This document shows, piece after piece, positions 45,602 through 57,900 of a DNA stretch of 64,000 nucleotides (position 1 is the first letter of the stretch; every line of letters begins with the position of its first letter). The stretch is from Setomelanomma holmii (Eukaryota; Ascomycota; Dothideomycetes; Pleosporales; Phaeosphaeriaceae), in the NCBI GenBank assembly GCA_010015745.1, contig ML978214.1:142001-206000 (forward strand), written 5' to 3'. The notes beneath the pieces were generated by a model. The model saw only the letters and a program-made list of their open reading frames with translations. It was not told where the DNA came from and did not search any database. Position numbers and translations under genes: made by a program.

Positions 45602-47530
45602 CTATATCTTGGCGGCATACTTTGGCCTTGTTTCCTCAAAGACTGCCTCGTCTGCTCTCCCTGTTTCGCTAGGCGCTACCTGGAAACGCTCCTTAACTGC
45701 ACGCTCTACGGCTAAACGAGGCTCCTCCTGCCAGTGCTTGTACTCTTTAAGCATAGCGACGGCTCTTTCATCGCCCACTTTTGCACATCTGACGATGAGC
45801 TCTTCCCATGTACCTCTCCGGGGCCTCATCATCTCAGCCGACCCCAGCTTTGCTCTGAGTGATCGCATTTCTTCGTAATAAAGTAAAGCATCTTCCAGGT
45901 CATCCGCTTGTAGACATACAAGGATGAGTCGATCATAGGTCAGGCGATCGGGCTTTAGATCGAGCTGAATCATCTCGTTCGCAAAGAACATGGCAAGTTC
46001 TTTGCGGTTGTTCTTATGGCAGCCCTGGAACAGGACATTGAATGTCTGTGTGTCAGGACCCGACTTGGAGACAGTGTGCAGGGCTTTATAGATCTCGATA
46101 GCCTCTTCGAAGCGGTCTAGAACTATGCTTGCTTGCATGCAGGCATTGATGGCGGCGGTTGGAACTTTACATCCGAAAGCTTCAAAATTCTGTAGCATGT
46201 TGAACGCAGCCATGGAGCGGCTTATCTCAGCTGCTTTCTCTCTCCTCAGATACCAATAGAGAGGCTGGCACGTCCCAATGTTGACCTTCAGATTAGCATC
46301 CCCCATGATGAGGAGGACGGACAAGGCAGCTGAGAGGTCTTTGGCATTGAGGTAGGTGGTGATGAGCAACTCGTAATGGTGCGTGGTGAACACTGTCCCG
46401 CGCTCCGTGAGCACGCGGAAGACATCTGTGGCTAAGTGCACATCTCCGAAGCGCGCGGCGAGAGCGAGAACAGCATGGCACGCCCCAGTGCCCGGCTTCA
46501 GGTAGCCAGGCTCAACCTGCGTGTTCCACACCTGGGTAACAGCGTCGTGCTTAAGGATGGTCAGTAGGGAGTCATGCACATGCTGGTCTGCGATACGTAC
46601 CAGCTGCCTTCGCGCCGCAGCGTCCAGCAGAGCGCCCCACAGAGCGTTGCTGAGCTTCGCGGAGCCCGTGCCATTTCCCTTGCGCTGCACACCATCTCTG
46701 AGGCCAAGGACGTAGAAAGCCTCCTCGACCTCCCCAAACTCGAGCAGCGTCCACAGGGCCTTGTCAAACAGCCAGTTCTCGATGCGCGTCTTTCTGCGCG
46801 CCATGTCGTCGAGCATTTCGAGTGCCTGCTCAAAGTGACGCTCGCGCAGCAGGCCTGCGATAAGGAAGTTGTGGCCGCGGTCCGACAGGGCGAACCAGCG
46901 CGACTTCATGTACTCGAGGATTTCGGTGCGCAGCAGATAGTCGGGGTGGACGGCCAGCACTTCGAGCACACACTCGCAGCCCCGCGCGTCCAGCTCAATC
47001 TTGGTGTGGCCGCCATGCAGTCCGCTGCCCGCGTCGGCCCAGAAGCCCATGTCCTCGAGCACCTTGCGCACCTTGCCTGCCGTGCCGTTGCTGGCGCTCA
47101 CGAAGCTGTGCAGGATGGCCGTGTACATGTCCTTGTTCGGTGGCTCTCCCCTGTCCTTGACCAGCACTCTGCAGATGCTGAATACCTCGTCGAAGTGGCC
47201 CTTGGCGCCCGCATTGCGCAGATGCTCGTAGAGGATGTGCGTGGGCAGCTGGGCCAGCGGGGGCTTGTCGCGAGGGCTTTGGTGGGCTCGAAGAAGCTGC
47301 GAAGACCGAAAGGTAGGCGCGTTCGGCTGAGAGAACAAGGCGTCGCTATATGAAGACGTCGCAGTCGAGTAGTCGTGTACGCGCAGTGGGTGAAACTTGG
47401 GCCTATTTAGTCGGCGTCGCAGCGCAGATGCGGCGGCTGGCCTGCCTGCGGTCGATACAGATACATTGCGAAATATTCCGGGGCACAAACATCGCCAAAG
47501 GGCGTCGTTGGCGACAAGTCGCGGTGGCAT
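45602..47530 (-). CDS. Mitochondrial pentatricopeptide-repeat (PPR) protein
   Basis: A single uninterrupted frame of 642 residues. The first 60 residues are rich in Arg, Ala and Ser with few acids (MPPRLVANDALWRCLCPGIF..), as in a mitochondrial presequence. The rest is helical and repeats a PPR pattern, for example ALEMLDDMARRKTRIENWLF, FEEAIEIYKALH with DTQTFNVLFQGCHKNNRKEL, and LKPDRLTYDRLILVCLQADDLEDALLYYEEM. The likely role is binding a mitochondrial mRNA to control its stability or translation, like the fungal Cya5 type. Its specific RNA target is unknown. It is antisense to several long spurious frames. Confidence 0.87.
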   Translation of the reverse strand: MPPRLVANDALWRCLCPGIFRNVSVSTAGRPAAASALRRRLNRPKFHPLRVHDYSTATSSYSDALFSQPNAPTFRSSQLLRAHQSPRDKPPLAQLPTHILYEHLRNAGAKGHFDEVFSICRVLVKDRGEPPNKDMYTAILHSFVSASNGTAGKVRKVLEDMGFWADAGSGLHGGHTKIELDARGCECVLEVLAVHPDYLLRTEILEYMKSRWFALSDRGHNFLIAGLLRERHFEQALEMLDDMARRKTRIENWLFDKALWTLLEFGEVEEAFYVLGLRDGVQRKGNGTGSAKLSNALWGALLDAAARRQLVRIADQHVHDSLLTILKHDAVTQVWNTQVEPGYLKPGTGACHAVLALAARFGDVHLATDVFRVLTERGTVFTTHHYELLITTYLNAKDLSAALSVLLIMGDANLKVNIGTCQPLYWYLRREKAAEISRSMAAFNMLQNFEAFGCKVPTAAINACMQASIVLDRFEEAIEIYKALHTVSKSGPDTQTFNVLFQGCHKNNRKELAMFFANEMIQLDLKPDRLTYDRLILVCLQADDLEDALLYYEEMRSLRAKLGSAEMMRPRRGTWEELIVRCAKVGDERAVAMLKEYKHWQEEPRLAVERAVKERFQVAPSETGRADEAVFEETRPKYAAKI

Positions 47531-47859
47531 TGGCTTGTGGATTGCAAATCTCGGACTTTCTACATGCGCAACTTAGATTCGTAGTGCGCTTGGACCTCGG
47601 CACTAAGAACACTTCCACCGCGCCTGCTCACATCACCATACTACGACATCTGGACGTTCATATATCATTATCGATATATTGGCTGAAGTGCCGTTCGTGT
47701 TGGGCTTCCTTCTCAAGCTACATCCTGCCCTTCATGTCAGGGGCCAGATCGACCGACTCAGCAATTATTACATGGAAAGCTATGAAGAAGCGAGGCTTGA
47801 ACCAGCTGAACCCTAGCTGGCCACAAAACGAGAATAAGTGGGCAAACTTTTAATGGACA
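47531..47859. other. Spacer, no gene seen
   Basis: Short region between the start of the PPR gene and the last exon of CDS1. No feature is supported. Confidence 0.4.
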
Positions 47860-49422
47860 TCACCTCCTATGCAACTGTGTAGATAGATATTCGAGGATCT
47901 GAAGCACGTCAGTCAAAGCACAACTAGATGCAGAGGTTCAGGACTACCTTTGGTGAAATGATATCCTGGTTGACCAGATTTTTCGCCAGGATCTTGACGA
48001 CCTCCATCTGCTCCTCGGCTGTAAGACCCTGGACGGCCAACTCGATGACTCCGCCCACAGTGGTGTGATGGACGGCGATGAAGCTCGAGTAGTAGAAAAA
48101 GGCGATGGATCCCATGATAAACTGGCAGTCCATGCGGTCTGTCATGCCTCCATGACCGGGGATGGAGTCGCCAAAATCCTTAATCTTGAAAGTGCGCTTC
48201 AGACCGGAGGCGAAAAAGCCACCAAATGGCGCGACAAGGGAGGCGAATGTTGCGAGAATGAAGACGTGGAACTGCACAGGCATTATGTTGAAGGTACGTG
48301 GGATAGGTAATCCGGCAGGGACGAACGGCAAGGCAAAGTCCTGTGCAACAAAGACAGGATTGGGCTTGCATTCGAGGCTCGTGTAGATGTTTGCGCCAAG
48401 ATCCTGAGCACATTAGCTGATGCTAGTGAAATGCATGGGCAGACGTACATTAACGGGGCAGATGAAGTATTTGTATTGTGCCAGAAAGTGGGTAAGACCA
48501 ATGCCCCAGAGGATGGTGAAGAACCATGCGCCCAGGAAACCTTCCCATGTCTTCTTGGGCGAGATCTGGATGAGCGGTGTCCGCCCAAAGGTGATGCCGC
48601 ATAGGTATGCAAATATATCGTTCGTAATGACCATCGAGACTGGTAGGATGAACCAGATGAAACCCTCGAAGATGTTGTTGATGACGAAGTGCGCCTGTCC
48701 TACAATGAGGAACAAGGCCATGTGGGTCCATGCGAACTGGGTGAACTGGAATTTGTAGTGACCCTTCTGGAGGGAAAAGACAAAGAAGATGAAGCCTGTC
48801 GTAGTTAGCATGGTCATAGAACTGGCAAGAACAAGGATTTACCAATTATATACAGCATGAAGGAGATGAACCTATGGTGAGTTGCGAGCGGTAGCAGGAT
48901 GCGGTCGACAAGCAAAATGTGCTTGAAGTAGTAGATGACGCTCTCGCCGTAGAGAAAGTACATGGCGGTACCCAGAAAGTACCAATTCAGCGACTTGGTG
49001 AAGCGCAGGCTGCGGGCCTTGCTGGGCACGTTTGCAATGGCAATGACCTCCTTGAAGGATATGACCTGCACCGCCGTGACAATAATGATGATGTAGATGT
49101 GGCCGGCACCGAGAACCCAGAAGAAGCCGGCAATCATGGCGAGGGTCCATACTGTGCGAGTTATGAAGTTGGCTCTCTTCTTCTCGTACTCGGACAGCTG
49201 CGGTGGCTCGGGTGCCTGCGGTCGTCAGCGGCTGTGGGGTTGGGGAAAGGGGGTATTGGGGTGTTTTGAACATACGGAAGGCGCGAGAGAGCCGTTCTTG
49301 GTGGGACTGCTGGGCTCGGAGCCGTTCTCGCTGAACTCAGACATGCTCTGCGACGGCCGCCGCGCTCTTCCGTTGCTTCCACTGCGGTGCTGGAACTTGA
49401 CATCTTTGCGCGGACGCGTCAT
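47860..49422 (-). CDS. CDS1: Phosphatidate cytidylyltransferase (CDP-diacylglycerol synthase)
   Basis: Five exons (49422-49276, 49215-48843, 48795-48449, 48403-47948, 47898-47860) encode 453 residues, close to yeast Cds1 (about 457). After a Ser-rich cytosolic N-terminus of about 60 residues come several membrane helices. The KKTWEGFLGAW motif and the family signature SGLKRTFKIKDFGDSIPGHG followed by GMTDRMD include the metal- and substrate-binding Asp residues. The last exon is only 39 bases and adds ILEYLSTQLHRR. Without it the gene would end at a nearby TAG (47924), giving a different tail. The enzyme makes CDP-diacylglycerol from phosphatidate and CTP in the ER, the precursor of phosphatidylinositol and cardiolipin. 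Confidence 0.94.
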
Positions 49423-49747
49423 GCTGGCGGCGGGCGGCTGGGCGGACGCGTGAGGGGCGGAGAGGAGGGCGACGAGGCGATGGACCCTGGGAGGGGCTGA
49501 AGACGGCGGGGGGAGGTTGTGTTTGGACGTCTGGCGTGCAGCCTTGGGTGGAAGAGAAAACGACGGACCAGCAACGGCCCTGACAACGTCATTGCGCGAA
49601 ACCAGGGCAAAACCACACTAGCGCACCATGTCCGCATGTGAAGCTCGCCTCGCAGAAACCGATGCGTCGTGCCCCACATTGACTTCGCAACGCGCGACCA
49701 CCGCACCGGAGCTCGGACGAGAGACGTGCTATGGAGCAGCGGCCGCC
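49423..49747. promoter_or_regulatory. Divergent promoter shared by CDS1 and the ATRIP gene
   Basis: Only 325 bp separate the two outward start codons, so both promoters must lie within. GC-rich and without a clear TATA box, as is common for housekeeping genes. An in-frame ATG at 49628 could extend the ATRIP protein by 40 residues. Confidence 0.5.
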
Positions 49748-52003
49748 ATGGACGACGACGAGTACGACTTGGACTTCTCCGACCCGGACCTCGACGACCT
49801 GCCCGCCAATGCCCTGCAGCACCTCGAGGCCACGGCCCTGCGTGCGACGCAGCACCACACGACTGCCGCCCCAGAGTCAGATTACGGGCTAGACGAGGGC
49901 GACGAGGTGGTGAATCTCGACGACGATGCCGGCGCGGGCCATGCGTACAGTGTGGGGGCCCCGCAATACGCGCCGCCGCAGCAGGCGTTCGATTACACCG
50001 GCCACGGTGACGATAGGCTTTGCGGAGACGAAGACCAGATGGAAGTCGAGGAGCAGCCGCGGCGGTCGCAGGCAGACGCAACGCAGCTGCTCTCGCGCAT
50101 CAAGAAGGTGGGCTGAGGAGATGTTTCGTCATGCGGGCGCTGCTGATGTTCGCAGCTAGAGCAAGAGAAAGCGCGCGAGAAGCAGGCCGCAGACGACCTC
50201 AAGAGCACGCTGCAGACCAAGGCGGGCGAGGCCGATACACTCAGACGCCGCCACGATGCCGACAGCCGCAAGTACGAGCGCCAGCTTGCGGACCAGCAAC
50301 AGCAGCACGCATCAGAATTGGCGAGAGTGCGTGCCGAAATGGAGAGGCTGCGGCGCGAGAAGGAGCAGGCCCAGACCGACAACATGTTCAACCAGCACGA
50401 TTCACGCGAGGCCGGCCTGGCGCAGCGCACGCGGAGAGCCATGCCCTCGCGGCCAAAGGCGACTGTCACCGCAGCCACGAGTCCGGCGGGCACACCACGG
50501 CGCGCGCAAAAGACACGGGGTCCGCTGGGCGACGGCTTCGACGACGACGATGTCGTCATGGCGTCCCCTTCCAAGGCGCGCGACCGACACACGACGGCGA
50601 CGCCCAAGCAGGCAGGCAAGCGCAAGAGACAACTCATGGACCAGAGCCCCATCCCGCTCCCCGCCCTGCAACTAAGTGAGCCACGCAGTCGGCCCAAGGA
50701 GAAGGACCCAGAGCCTGTCCAGGGAACGAACATTGACCCGGCGCTCTTGCACTTCTTTCGCCAGCACGACCAGCGCTTCACACTGCTGCATCGGCTGCTG
50801 TCCGAACCCTCGTCCAATGGCCAAGACCGCATATTGGAAGCTTTGGCACAGCACGTATTCCCTGCGCAGCCCTCCAAGAAGCTCTCCTCGATCGTCTATG
50901 ACGCACTCGCTCCTGCCGCCCCTTCAGACGCTCACGAGCTGGCATCAAAACTCTGCCACATCGTTCTCGACCTGTGGCAGCGCTGTCTGGATGAGAGATA
51001 CTACGCCCCGCTATATCTGTTGCTTGATGCCATGCACTTCGTTCTAAGCTGTGAGCCGGCTAGTACTGCGGTACAGGTGGCCGATAGAACTATTCCCCTC
51101 ATTGTCACCTCTGTTGATCTAGTGTCTGCTCCAATCATCAACGCCGCTAAACTGGGTGGCAAGGCCATCGCCAGCCTATACTCTAGCACCCAACGTGACA
51201 TCGCAGCCAACATTGACGTGCTCGATTGTCTCGAATTGCTGTATCTGATTGCCACAAGCTGTGTCTCCACAGACTCAGACGCTCTGCTTCGGCTTTGGCA
51301 GAGCATACCATCCAGTTTCACGCTAATGCTTCTCAACAAAGAATACCCACAGCCTCAAATCGCTCTCGTGTTGCGCATACTCAGCACGTCAGCACTCCAA
51401 GGCACCCTCGGGCCTGTTGCAATGGACGACGAAAGCCAGGCCAATATCGAGGATGCCCTCATTAACCGGCTCACTAATATGTTCACCGAGATCCCAAGAG
51501 CAATACCTGATCCATCCGCATCCGCCGCACCTCCTGTCGCAGCAACCGAGGCAGAAGTGTGGGAGCTTCGCCTTCTCGTCCTCATGGTACTGACGCAATT
51601 CTCTGTGCGAGACCATGGCTGTGAGCGTCTCGCGCAGAACCGCCTTTGTATTGGTCGATTGATCAAATACCTCGACTACTGCCTCAACACATTATACAGA
51701 CAGCCGCTTTCCCCAACCCAAGATCAAAAGATAGAGTCCGTCAACACAAGCATGAAGCTTATTTATCACATCGCCACCAAAACACCGGGTTTCGATATCA
51801 AAAGCAAGCTGGTAAACACCTTGGGTGGGCAGCATGCATATCTGGTTGCGCTGACTCGACTCGCCTTCAGCGAGGGTCTGCTCCTCGAGGCCGGTATAGA
51901 AGACGCCGTAGTCGACATGGCGCACTCAATTCTAGACGAAGGTCTGAGCATAGAAGAGGGTGAAGCATTTGGAATGGTATTTAGCAGTGGCAGCAGCATC
52001 TAA
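49748..52003 (+). CDS. DNA damage checkpoint protein, ATRIP/Rad26/UvsD family
   Basis: Exons 49748-50107 and 50156-52003 (intron 48 nt) encode 735 residues. The start MDDDEYDLDFSDPDLDDLPANAL matches the acidic N-terminus of fungal Rad26 homologues, the equivalent of ATRIP, which binds RPA-coated DNA. Residues about 121-190 form a coiled coil rich in Gln, Glu and Arg (KAREKQAADDLKSTLQTK..), used for dimer formation. The remaining 500 residues are a helical repeat region (LLHFFRQHDQRFTLLHRLL, ALVLRILSTSALQG) that in the family contacts the ATR/Mec1 kinase. It would act in the nucleus, recruiting ATR to damaged or stalled DNA. I prefer the ATG at 49748 because its first residues are the conserved ones. 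Confidence 0.88.
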
Positions 52004-52637
52004 ACACCGCCAAGGTCGTTGATAGCCTTGTTGGTCTTTGCGTCATTCAGCATGCAATGTTAGGACTTACTACTCACTGAAATCTGGGTGAAAACTTGGG
52101 GAGCCGCTTGCTGCAGAGGCGCTCACGGAACATGTATTCGCGCGCCAATCCGATATGCACGCAAGCATAGCCCCTGCCTCATTGCCGCCACCGAGGCGCC
52201 GATGCGTGGATCGGGAAATAATTTGTTGATTCTTCATGCTTGCAGCAATTTTACAGCTCAGGGGTATCAGCACAATACGAACGCCAGGACGGAACCCGCG
52301 AAGCGAAGATGAGTTTTGTACGACCGACCAGGCAACGACAGCCCTGTAAACCTGCTCCTGATTGTCTGCCAAGACCACAGATACGGTTTTATTGCTGGCC
52401 AAGACCACTGCGATCTTGCTGATTGGTGTTGTAGGTCACTCAAAGGGGCCAAAGCAGCCGAGCACGATCCTACACCAAGCGCCCAATCTGCCTTGAATCT
52501 AGTGGAACGCCTAAGTCTACACAGCGATGGAGATTGCCTGAACATCTGCTGTTCTGGAGAGGCCTTTTGCAGAAACACCTCTTTCTCATTGCCCAAGCAG
52601 AAGGTGGATATTGCCATTGTTGCAGCTGTTGTTCACA
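52004..52637. other. Intergenic, may hide a first exon
   Basis: Between the ATRIP gene and the cysteine-rich membrane protein gene. The frame just before 52638 encodes ILPLLQLLFT, which would suit a signal peptide if an upstream exon supplied a start. Confidence 0.35.
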
Positions 52638-53551
52638 ATGGCAGCATGCTACAATCTTGCCGGCAAGCCGTCGCCTTTTGACGGTAACGTGCACGTTCCG
52701 TGCAATCTAACGGCCGTGGACGCTGGAGGTCACTTGACTTGTTGCAACAAAGGGGACCTGTGCCTCACCAACGGCATGTGTAAGAATCCTAGGGACTCGG
52801 AAGGTAACAACTGGTATTGGCGAATTGCTTGCACCGACCAGACTTGGAAAGACCCAGCTTGTTCGCGACTCTGCGAAGGCATCGGTAGCTACGCTTGACT
52901 CATCTCAAACATCACAGTGGCAGCTGACTGGTCGCAGAGCCCACCCGTAACACTGGACTTATTTTCAATTGCCTGAAGAAAGACTCTTGGTGCTGTGCAT
53001 ACGTTGGAGAGAAAGGCTTTGCCGGTTGGTCCAGGAAAGCTGCACTGAATACAACATGTTGTGCTATCGACGATTTGAAGTTTTCCGCTGTGGATCCTGT
53101 CGTCTACGCAACAGCTACAGCGCCCGTCAAACTCACTGTTCAGCCAAGCTCTGCTACTCCCACTACATCAGCCTTCAGTACAATATCACAACAAACAAGC
53201 CAAGTTGACTTGCCTTTATCGGAGCCTCTACCCACGGAAACCGACACTCCGGTTGAGACCAGTCCACCCGCCAGCACCAAGAGCAAGTCATCATCTTCGG
53301 CTCTTCCAATCGGTCTGGGCGTTGGCATATCATTGGGAGTGGTCCTGCTTGGTGTCTTTGCTCTCCTGTGGTTCCGTCCTCGGAGACGCGGTGTCTCCTC
53401 TCCAGGCATCTCGGAGCTAATGAGTTCGAGCACCGCCTTGAAACCTACATTATGTCAGCTCAAGCCTCCCGCCGATCTCCCAGTAGAGTTGTCGGCAGGA
53501 GAAGCAGGGGTCGAGTTGCATCCGACTGGCTCGCATGCTCGTGAAAAATAA
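52638..53551 (+). CDS. Cysteine-rich surface protein with Ser/Thr stalk and one membrane helix
   Basis: Exons 52638-52884 and 52938-53551 (intron 53 nt, GTAGCT donor, GCTGAC branch, CGCAG) encode 286 residues. The ectodomain has the fungal pattern CYN..PCNLTAVDAGGHLTCC.KGDLCLTNGMC, a second part NCLKKDSWCCAYVGEKGFAG and ALNTTCCAI. A Ser/Thr/Pro-rich stalk follows. Then comes one membrane helix (about residues 204-228, IGLGVGISLGVVLLGVFALL), a basic stop-transfer RPRRR and a short cytosolic tail. The layout resembles stress sensors and mucin-like surface proteins. The true start is uncertain, since a secretion signal is needed: upstream in-frame hydrophobic residues suggest a missed first exon. 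Confidence 0.75.
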
Positions 53552-54027
53552 TCTCAAGCAGTTCCTTACTTTGGTACGATGGATATTGGGCAAAGTCATG
53601 TGAAGCCAACTCATCAGGAGTTTGTCTAGCCTATGCGGAGCTTGGAAGATCCGTCGAAACCTGGGGCTTGGGCACTTGAGAGTGACTCGCAAGCGAATAG
53701 CTTGTTCGCCTTGCCCAGTCATCACGAGGACCAGAGGATCAAGTAGATGTTTGCCGCCCTTCACGACTCACCTCCCTCCACAAGCTACAGTCTTCAGCTA
53801 TATATGGACTACCGAGCATCACTTCTGGGACACGTAAAACTGAACCAGCCTGGTTAATGATCTAGCTGTACATTGATCATAGTTCAACGACACCAAGATA
53901 GATACGTCCAATGGCCAGAATACTCTATATGTGGGTAGAGCAGGGGGAACTGTGACGCCTCTGGAGGTTTCAACACGTGTTAGGCATAGGGACATGCAGA
54001 GCGAAGTGTGCACAGTACGAGATTGAT
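53552..54027. other. Convergent spacer, no gene seen
   Basis: Lies between the 3' ends of the membrane-protein gene and the NmrA-like gene. No feature is supported. Confidence 0.4.
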
Positions 54028-54950
54028 CTAACAATACCCTTTATCATCCCATCGACTTCTTCGCTTAGCCCACTCTTCCACGGGCGTGAGTCGTACACCC
54101 AGGTCCTCCATGATACTTCTCATATCGACGTTGAAAGGCTCGTCCTCCGCTTCATTGTAATATGTGTAAGCCTTGAACATCTGGCTCACGATCTTGTCGG
54201 TTTCGAGGCCTCGTCCTTGCATGGTCTTACTGATCTTGTCGCAAAAGTCTGCTACTGTTTGGTTTTCATGCGAGAATTCTCGGCCCCATGCGTGCGATAA
54301 CTTCTTGGTCAACTCTTCCAGCCGCACAGTCTCCGGACCACCAACGGGAATGTCTCGCCCTGCAAAGCCAGGTCGGAGCATTGCTGCACACATGATCTGA
54401 GCTACGTCGTGGTGGCATATCCACGATACGCGCAGGTCGGGCTTGTGACAGTATACGATGGTCTCCCTTTCCTTGATCGGTGTCAATGCCCAGCCTTCGA
54501 GAAGATTGTCGAGATACACGACGGGTTCAATGCTTATGACCGGAACACCACTCTCCCTGAGCAGCCTCCGCATCTCGCGCCGATCATCTTGTCTTTAATG
54601 TCCTGAACTTCCTTAGGAACAGGCATACTTGTGTTGAAGAGTATCAAGGGAACGCCAGCGTTCCTGGCCGCTTCACCAATGGTTTTCGCCGCTATAATGA
54701 TCGGGCCAGACTTGTTGAACGACGTTGACGGCAAATTGACGAAGACACGATCTGCACCCCGTACTGCATTATGAAAAGCTTTCGTGTCGGCAAAGTCTGC
54801 AGCTACTGATTCCACTTTATCTGCATCAACGTCCGAGGGTAGTTTCGCGGGATGTCGAGATATAGCAACAACATTGTGGCCACAACGTGCGAGGTGGTGG
54901 ACTTGGTGGCGGCCTTGGACGCCGGATGCGCCAAAGACCACAATTTGCAT
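54028..54950 (-). pseudogene. NmrA-like NAD(P)-binding protein with one frameshift
   Basis: The N-terminal frame (54950 to about 54575) begins MQIVVFGASGVQGRHQVHHL, a Rossmann GxxGxxG of the NmrA/atypical SDR family, and continues to LILFNTSMPVPKEVQDIK. The C-terminal frame (about 54573-54028) has MRRLLRESGVPVISIEPVVY, DNLLEGWALTPIKERE, LRVSWICHHDVAQIM and IPVGGPETVRLEELTKKLS. The two are offset by one base near 54574, with no usable intron between them. Either a one-base deletion disabled the gene or the assembly has an error here. Intact members sense redox state or reduce quinones and similar small molecules. Confidence 0.75.
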
Positions 54951-57900
54951 TTTATGGTATACGGGGGTATATTTTAATGTCAACAGATGTCTGCGACGGT
55001 GTGGTGATGTTGGTGGTGGTTTTAATTCAGGCTCTTGTGATCGTAGGTAAGGTTTATCTAGTTCGGATATGATTTTCCGGATTACGAAATGTACGCACTT
55101 GTATATCCTATGTCTCGCGACCCTCGTGGTTCGGAAAGCGGGTTCCTTTGAAGTCACAAATTCCTCCAGATTCGCTACGAGAACAATCAGGCATCAACTG
55201 AGCTTGGAAGCATTCGAACAAGCTATATTTCCACAAACTCAACTTGGCGAACCATGCAGACCACTAGCAATCTGGAACTGGAACGATCAAGTCATGTACT
55301 CAGTAAACAGCACAAAGCGTGCAGACTTTATTGCAAGGGTTTCCAAACGACCATCTTGTCACTGTGGTAGCTCGAGGAGCAATGTAACTTGCTGTGCAAA
55401 CATTTAAGCTATGTAAGGGCGAATCCACCGGCGCTATACGGGAGTCGTCGTTGGAGTAGAATATCCGCCGCAATTGCGGCGAACATCGAAGCTGCTTGCA
55501 TTTCATCTCGACGACCAGGTGCTATGTCTACATATACGCGATATTGGCAGACAAATTGATGCGGAATTGATAGCTAAAAATCTCTTTGCGGGTCAAGCAG
55601 CGCTTGCTCTTGAATGATCTTGAAGACAACCCCGTTTGATTTTTGGATATGGTCACGAGCAGGGAAAGAACGGCGCGGTGTCACACATACGGACCTGATC
55701 CTCGGTCTAATCGTGGTCGAGTAACGCAGCGAGCCTATCGAGACCTACCTCGATCCCCCAAGTCATGCTTGAGGATGACATACAGGTGGAGTCGCGGACG
55801 TGTGTAGACCTGTCACGTTCATTTGTACGCTGAAACCGTCCGGTGATTTCCTAGACAGAGGCAGCCGCCGTATCTTGCGAGCGGGCAGTATTGCCGAGTA
55901 CAGTGCGAAGAAATCTGGCCAACGGACCCATACAAGTAATTCCTTGGTTGTGGTCGGTGCGGAAGGTGTCTCCAGAAGTAAGGCAACAGTACAGCGTGCC
56001 ACTGACGGAGATTCCACTTTAGTTCCTTCGGTTGTCAGCCGTGTTGCTTCGATCGTCAGGCTCTCCAAGGATATGCGCAGTGCAGACGGCATCGGTGAGG
56101 CTGGCGCTTGATTTAGTCACAAAGCCCTGAAGCTGGACGGCCCAAGGCCCCAATCTGGTGACTGCAGTGTACGTCTTGGCCTCTGTTGAAGCGTGTATGT
56201 GGACACTCTAAAACTGCACCCTTAGAACACTTAAACATACATATTCAGCTGGGTTAACATACAGTCTAGTCGGCCTCGTCTATACGATTTGGACAAATGC
56301 TATTTGGACAGCTTCTGCATCCATGACGATTTCGGGCTGCATTTCGGTCCTTACGGAACTTGATGAGGGTACGTACTGAGGCTGGTGTTTTGCGACCCGC
56401 TAAGTTGGGCTTAACTGAGGGACCACTAGCGCTGACATGTGGTGTTCCCCTCTCAGAGCCTGAGGAATAGTACAGTGCCTGAGTAAACGAGACAGTAACT
56501 GCACGTCGTCTCCTGTCTCGGCAGATCAGTACAGTAATGTGCTTTTCTGATAGTTACACACATCGATATTGGAAGGAATGCTTCGAGCTTGCCCTCGTAT
56601 TCGCATGTGTAGCAAACACGTCCATGCTAGGAGTCTGACTTCAGCCATTCAACTGTGCCGTGGTCTTGCTTCAATTTCAATACCTTCATGTATACACCGT
56701 GATAAGAGGAAGGAAAGACCCAGACGATATAGTGTGCTAATCGAGCCAGAGTCCAACAGGACGTATCTCTGCTCGAACAGCTCACGATATATGACCAAGG
56801 AAAGCCGATAATTGTACTATTGACACTGTCAAGGTCTGCACCTGGCTGTTGTGTCGCAGAATCGTGGTGTAACAAGGAAGCAGCCGTCTCCAATGCTCTC
56901 ATTGGTCAAGGCAAGGACCTCCGACTGTAGTCTGGTCTGTAGGTAGTATTAGTGGCTCTTCTCCATGAAGCAACGAGAGGTCTTGCACAACCCGAGGCAC
57001 AGGCTCCTGCATCACTCGATCCACAGATCCGTAGCTTTTGACATGTTGTTTGCCGTGTCCAGAAGGTCTGCGTGCCTGTGGAGCCCGGCAGCAGCAGCGA
57101 TGGGCTTAGTGTCCAGGCGCTTGCGGCTGTGCAGCTTGATAAATCGGCATCGCAAAGCATCGTCCCACTACATTAAGCACGAAGACTCTCTGTAAGGCAT
57201 GAGAAGGAGCTGTGGTGGTGCGAAATCTGAGGTAACCGTTGCCCAAGCGCTCATTTTGTCAGAAACTCGGGCAAGTGTTCCGAATGCAGAGAATTTCGGT
57301 TCGGTCGTCCAAACCTGTCTCGAAAGGATCGCAGTTGCCAGTGAGCCCTAGAATTAAGGTATTGGAGCTGTTTGGTGCTGCGAACACAGAGCCGTGTCCA
57401 TGCATTCGCCCATAGGTGGGGTCGAGGGCCGAGATGGTGGAGCGGCGCCATACACAGTCTTCTGCTCCATGCTGGATGGAATTGTATTGATCAGACCACC
57501 TTCACGGTGTCTTCCCATGTGCACGTTATATGAGTAAGTTCACAATCGATACCCCATGCACAATCGCGGCCACCGGGAGTAGGTAACATAGAGTCGACAG
57601 TATAATCTCATAACTGCAGGCTGTTACGTGATGCGATGAGATTGTATCTCTGGAGCACAGTATAGCAAGGTTGAGTTGTTGAAGTGGCTCCGTAGAATGC
57701 AGGAGGCGTTGTGGGCGTCCACGAATGTTCAAGTCTCACACTAGGTAGTGCGAGTCTAGTCTGGACTAGGGCCTTCAAGGCTGGCCTGTCCACAGTTTTA
57801 ACGTCAACGTCTGGAACAACCTCAAATGCCCGTCAGAATGTGCATTTACAGGCATTCGGCACTGCGGCAATTGCTCATCTTTTGATTCAAAGGCTGACGC

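Noticed and set aside
46574..47353. 259-codon plus-strand frame
   Set aside because: Antisense to the PPR protein, whose repeats are clear. No domain on this strand.
49419..50081. 220-codon Arg/Pro-rich reverse frame over the CDS1/ATRIP promoter
   Set aside because: Product of high GC content. It overlaps the conserved ATRIP N-terminus and has no recognisable feature.
49993..50877. 294-codon Ser/Cys-rich reverse frame
   Set aside because: Antisense to the ATRIP coiled-coil region, with the composition expected from the opposite strand.
55763..56111. Overlapping frames of about 105 codons on both strands
   Set aside because: No domain, no splice-supported extension and no conserved motif that I recognise.
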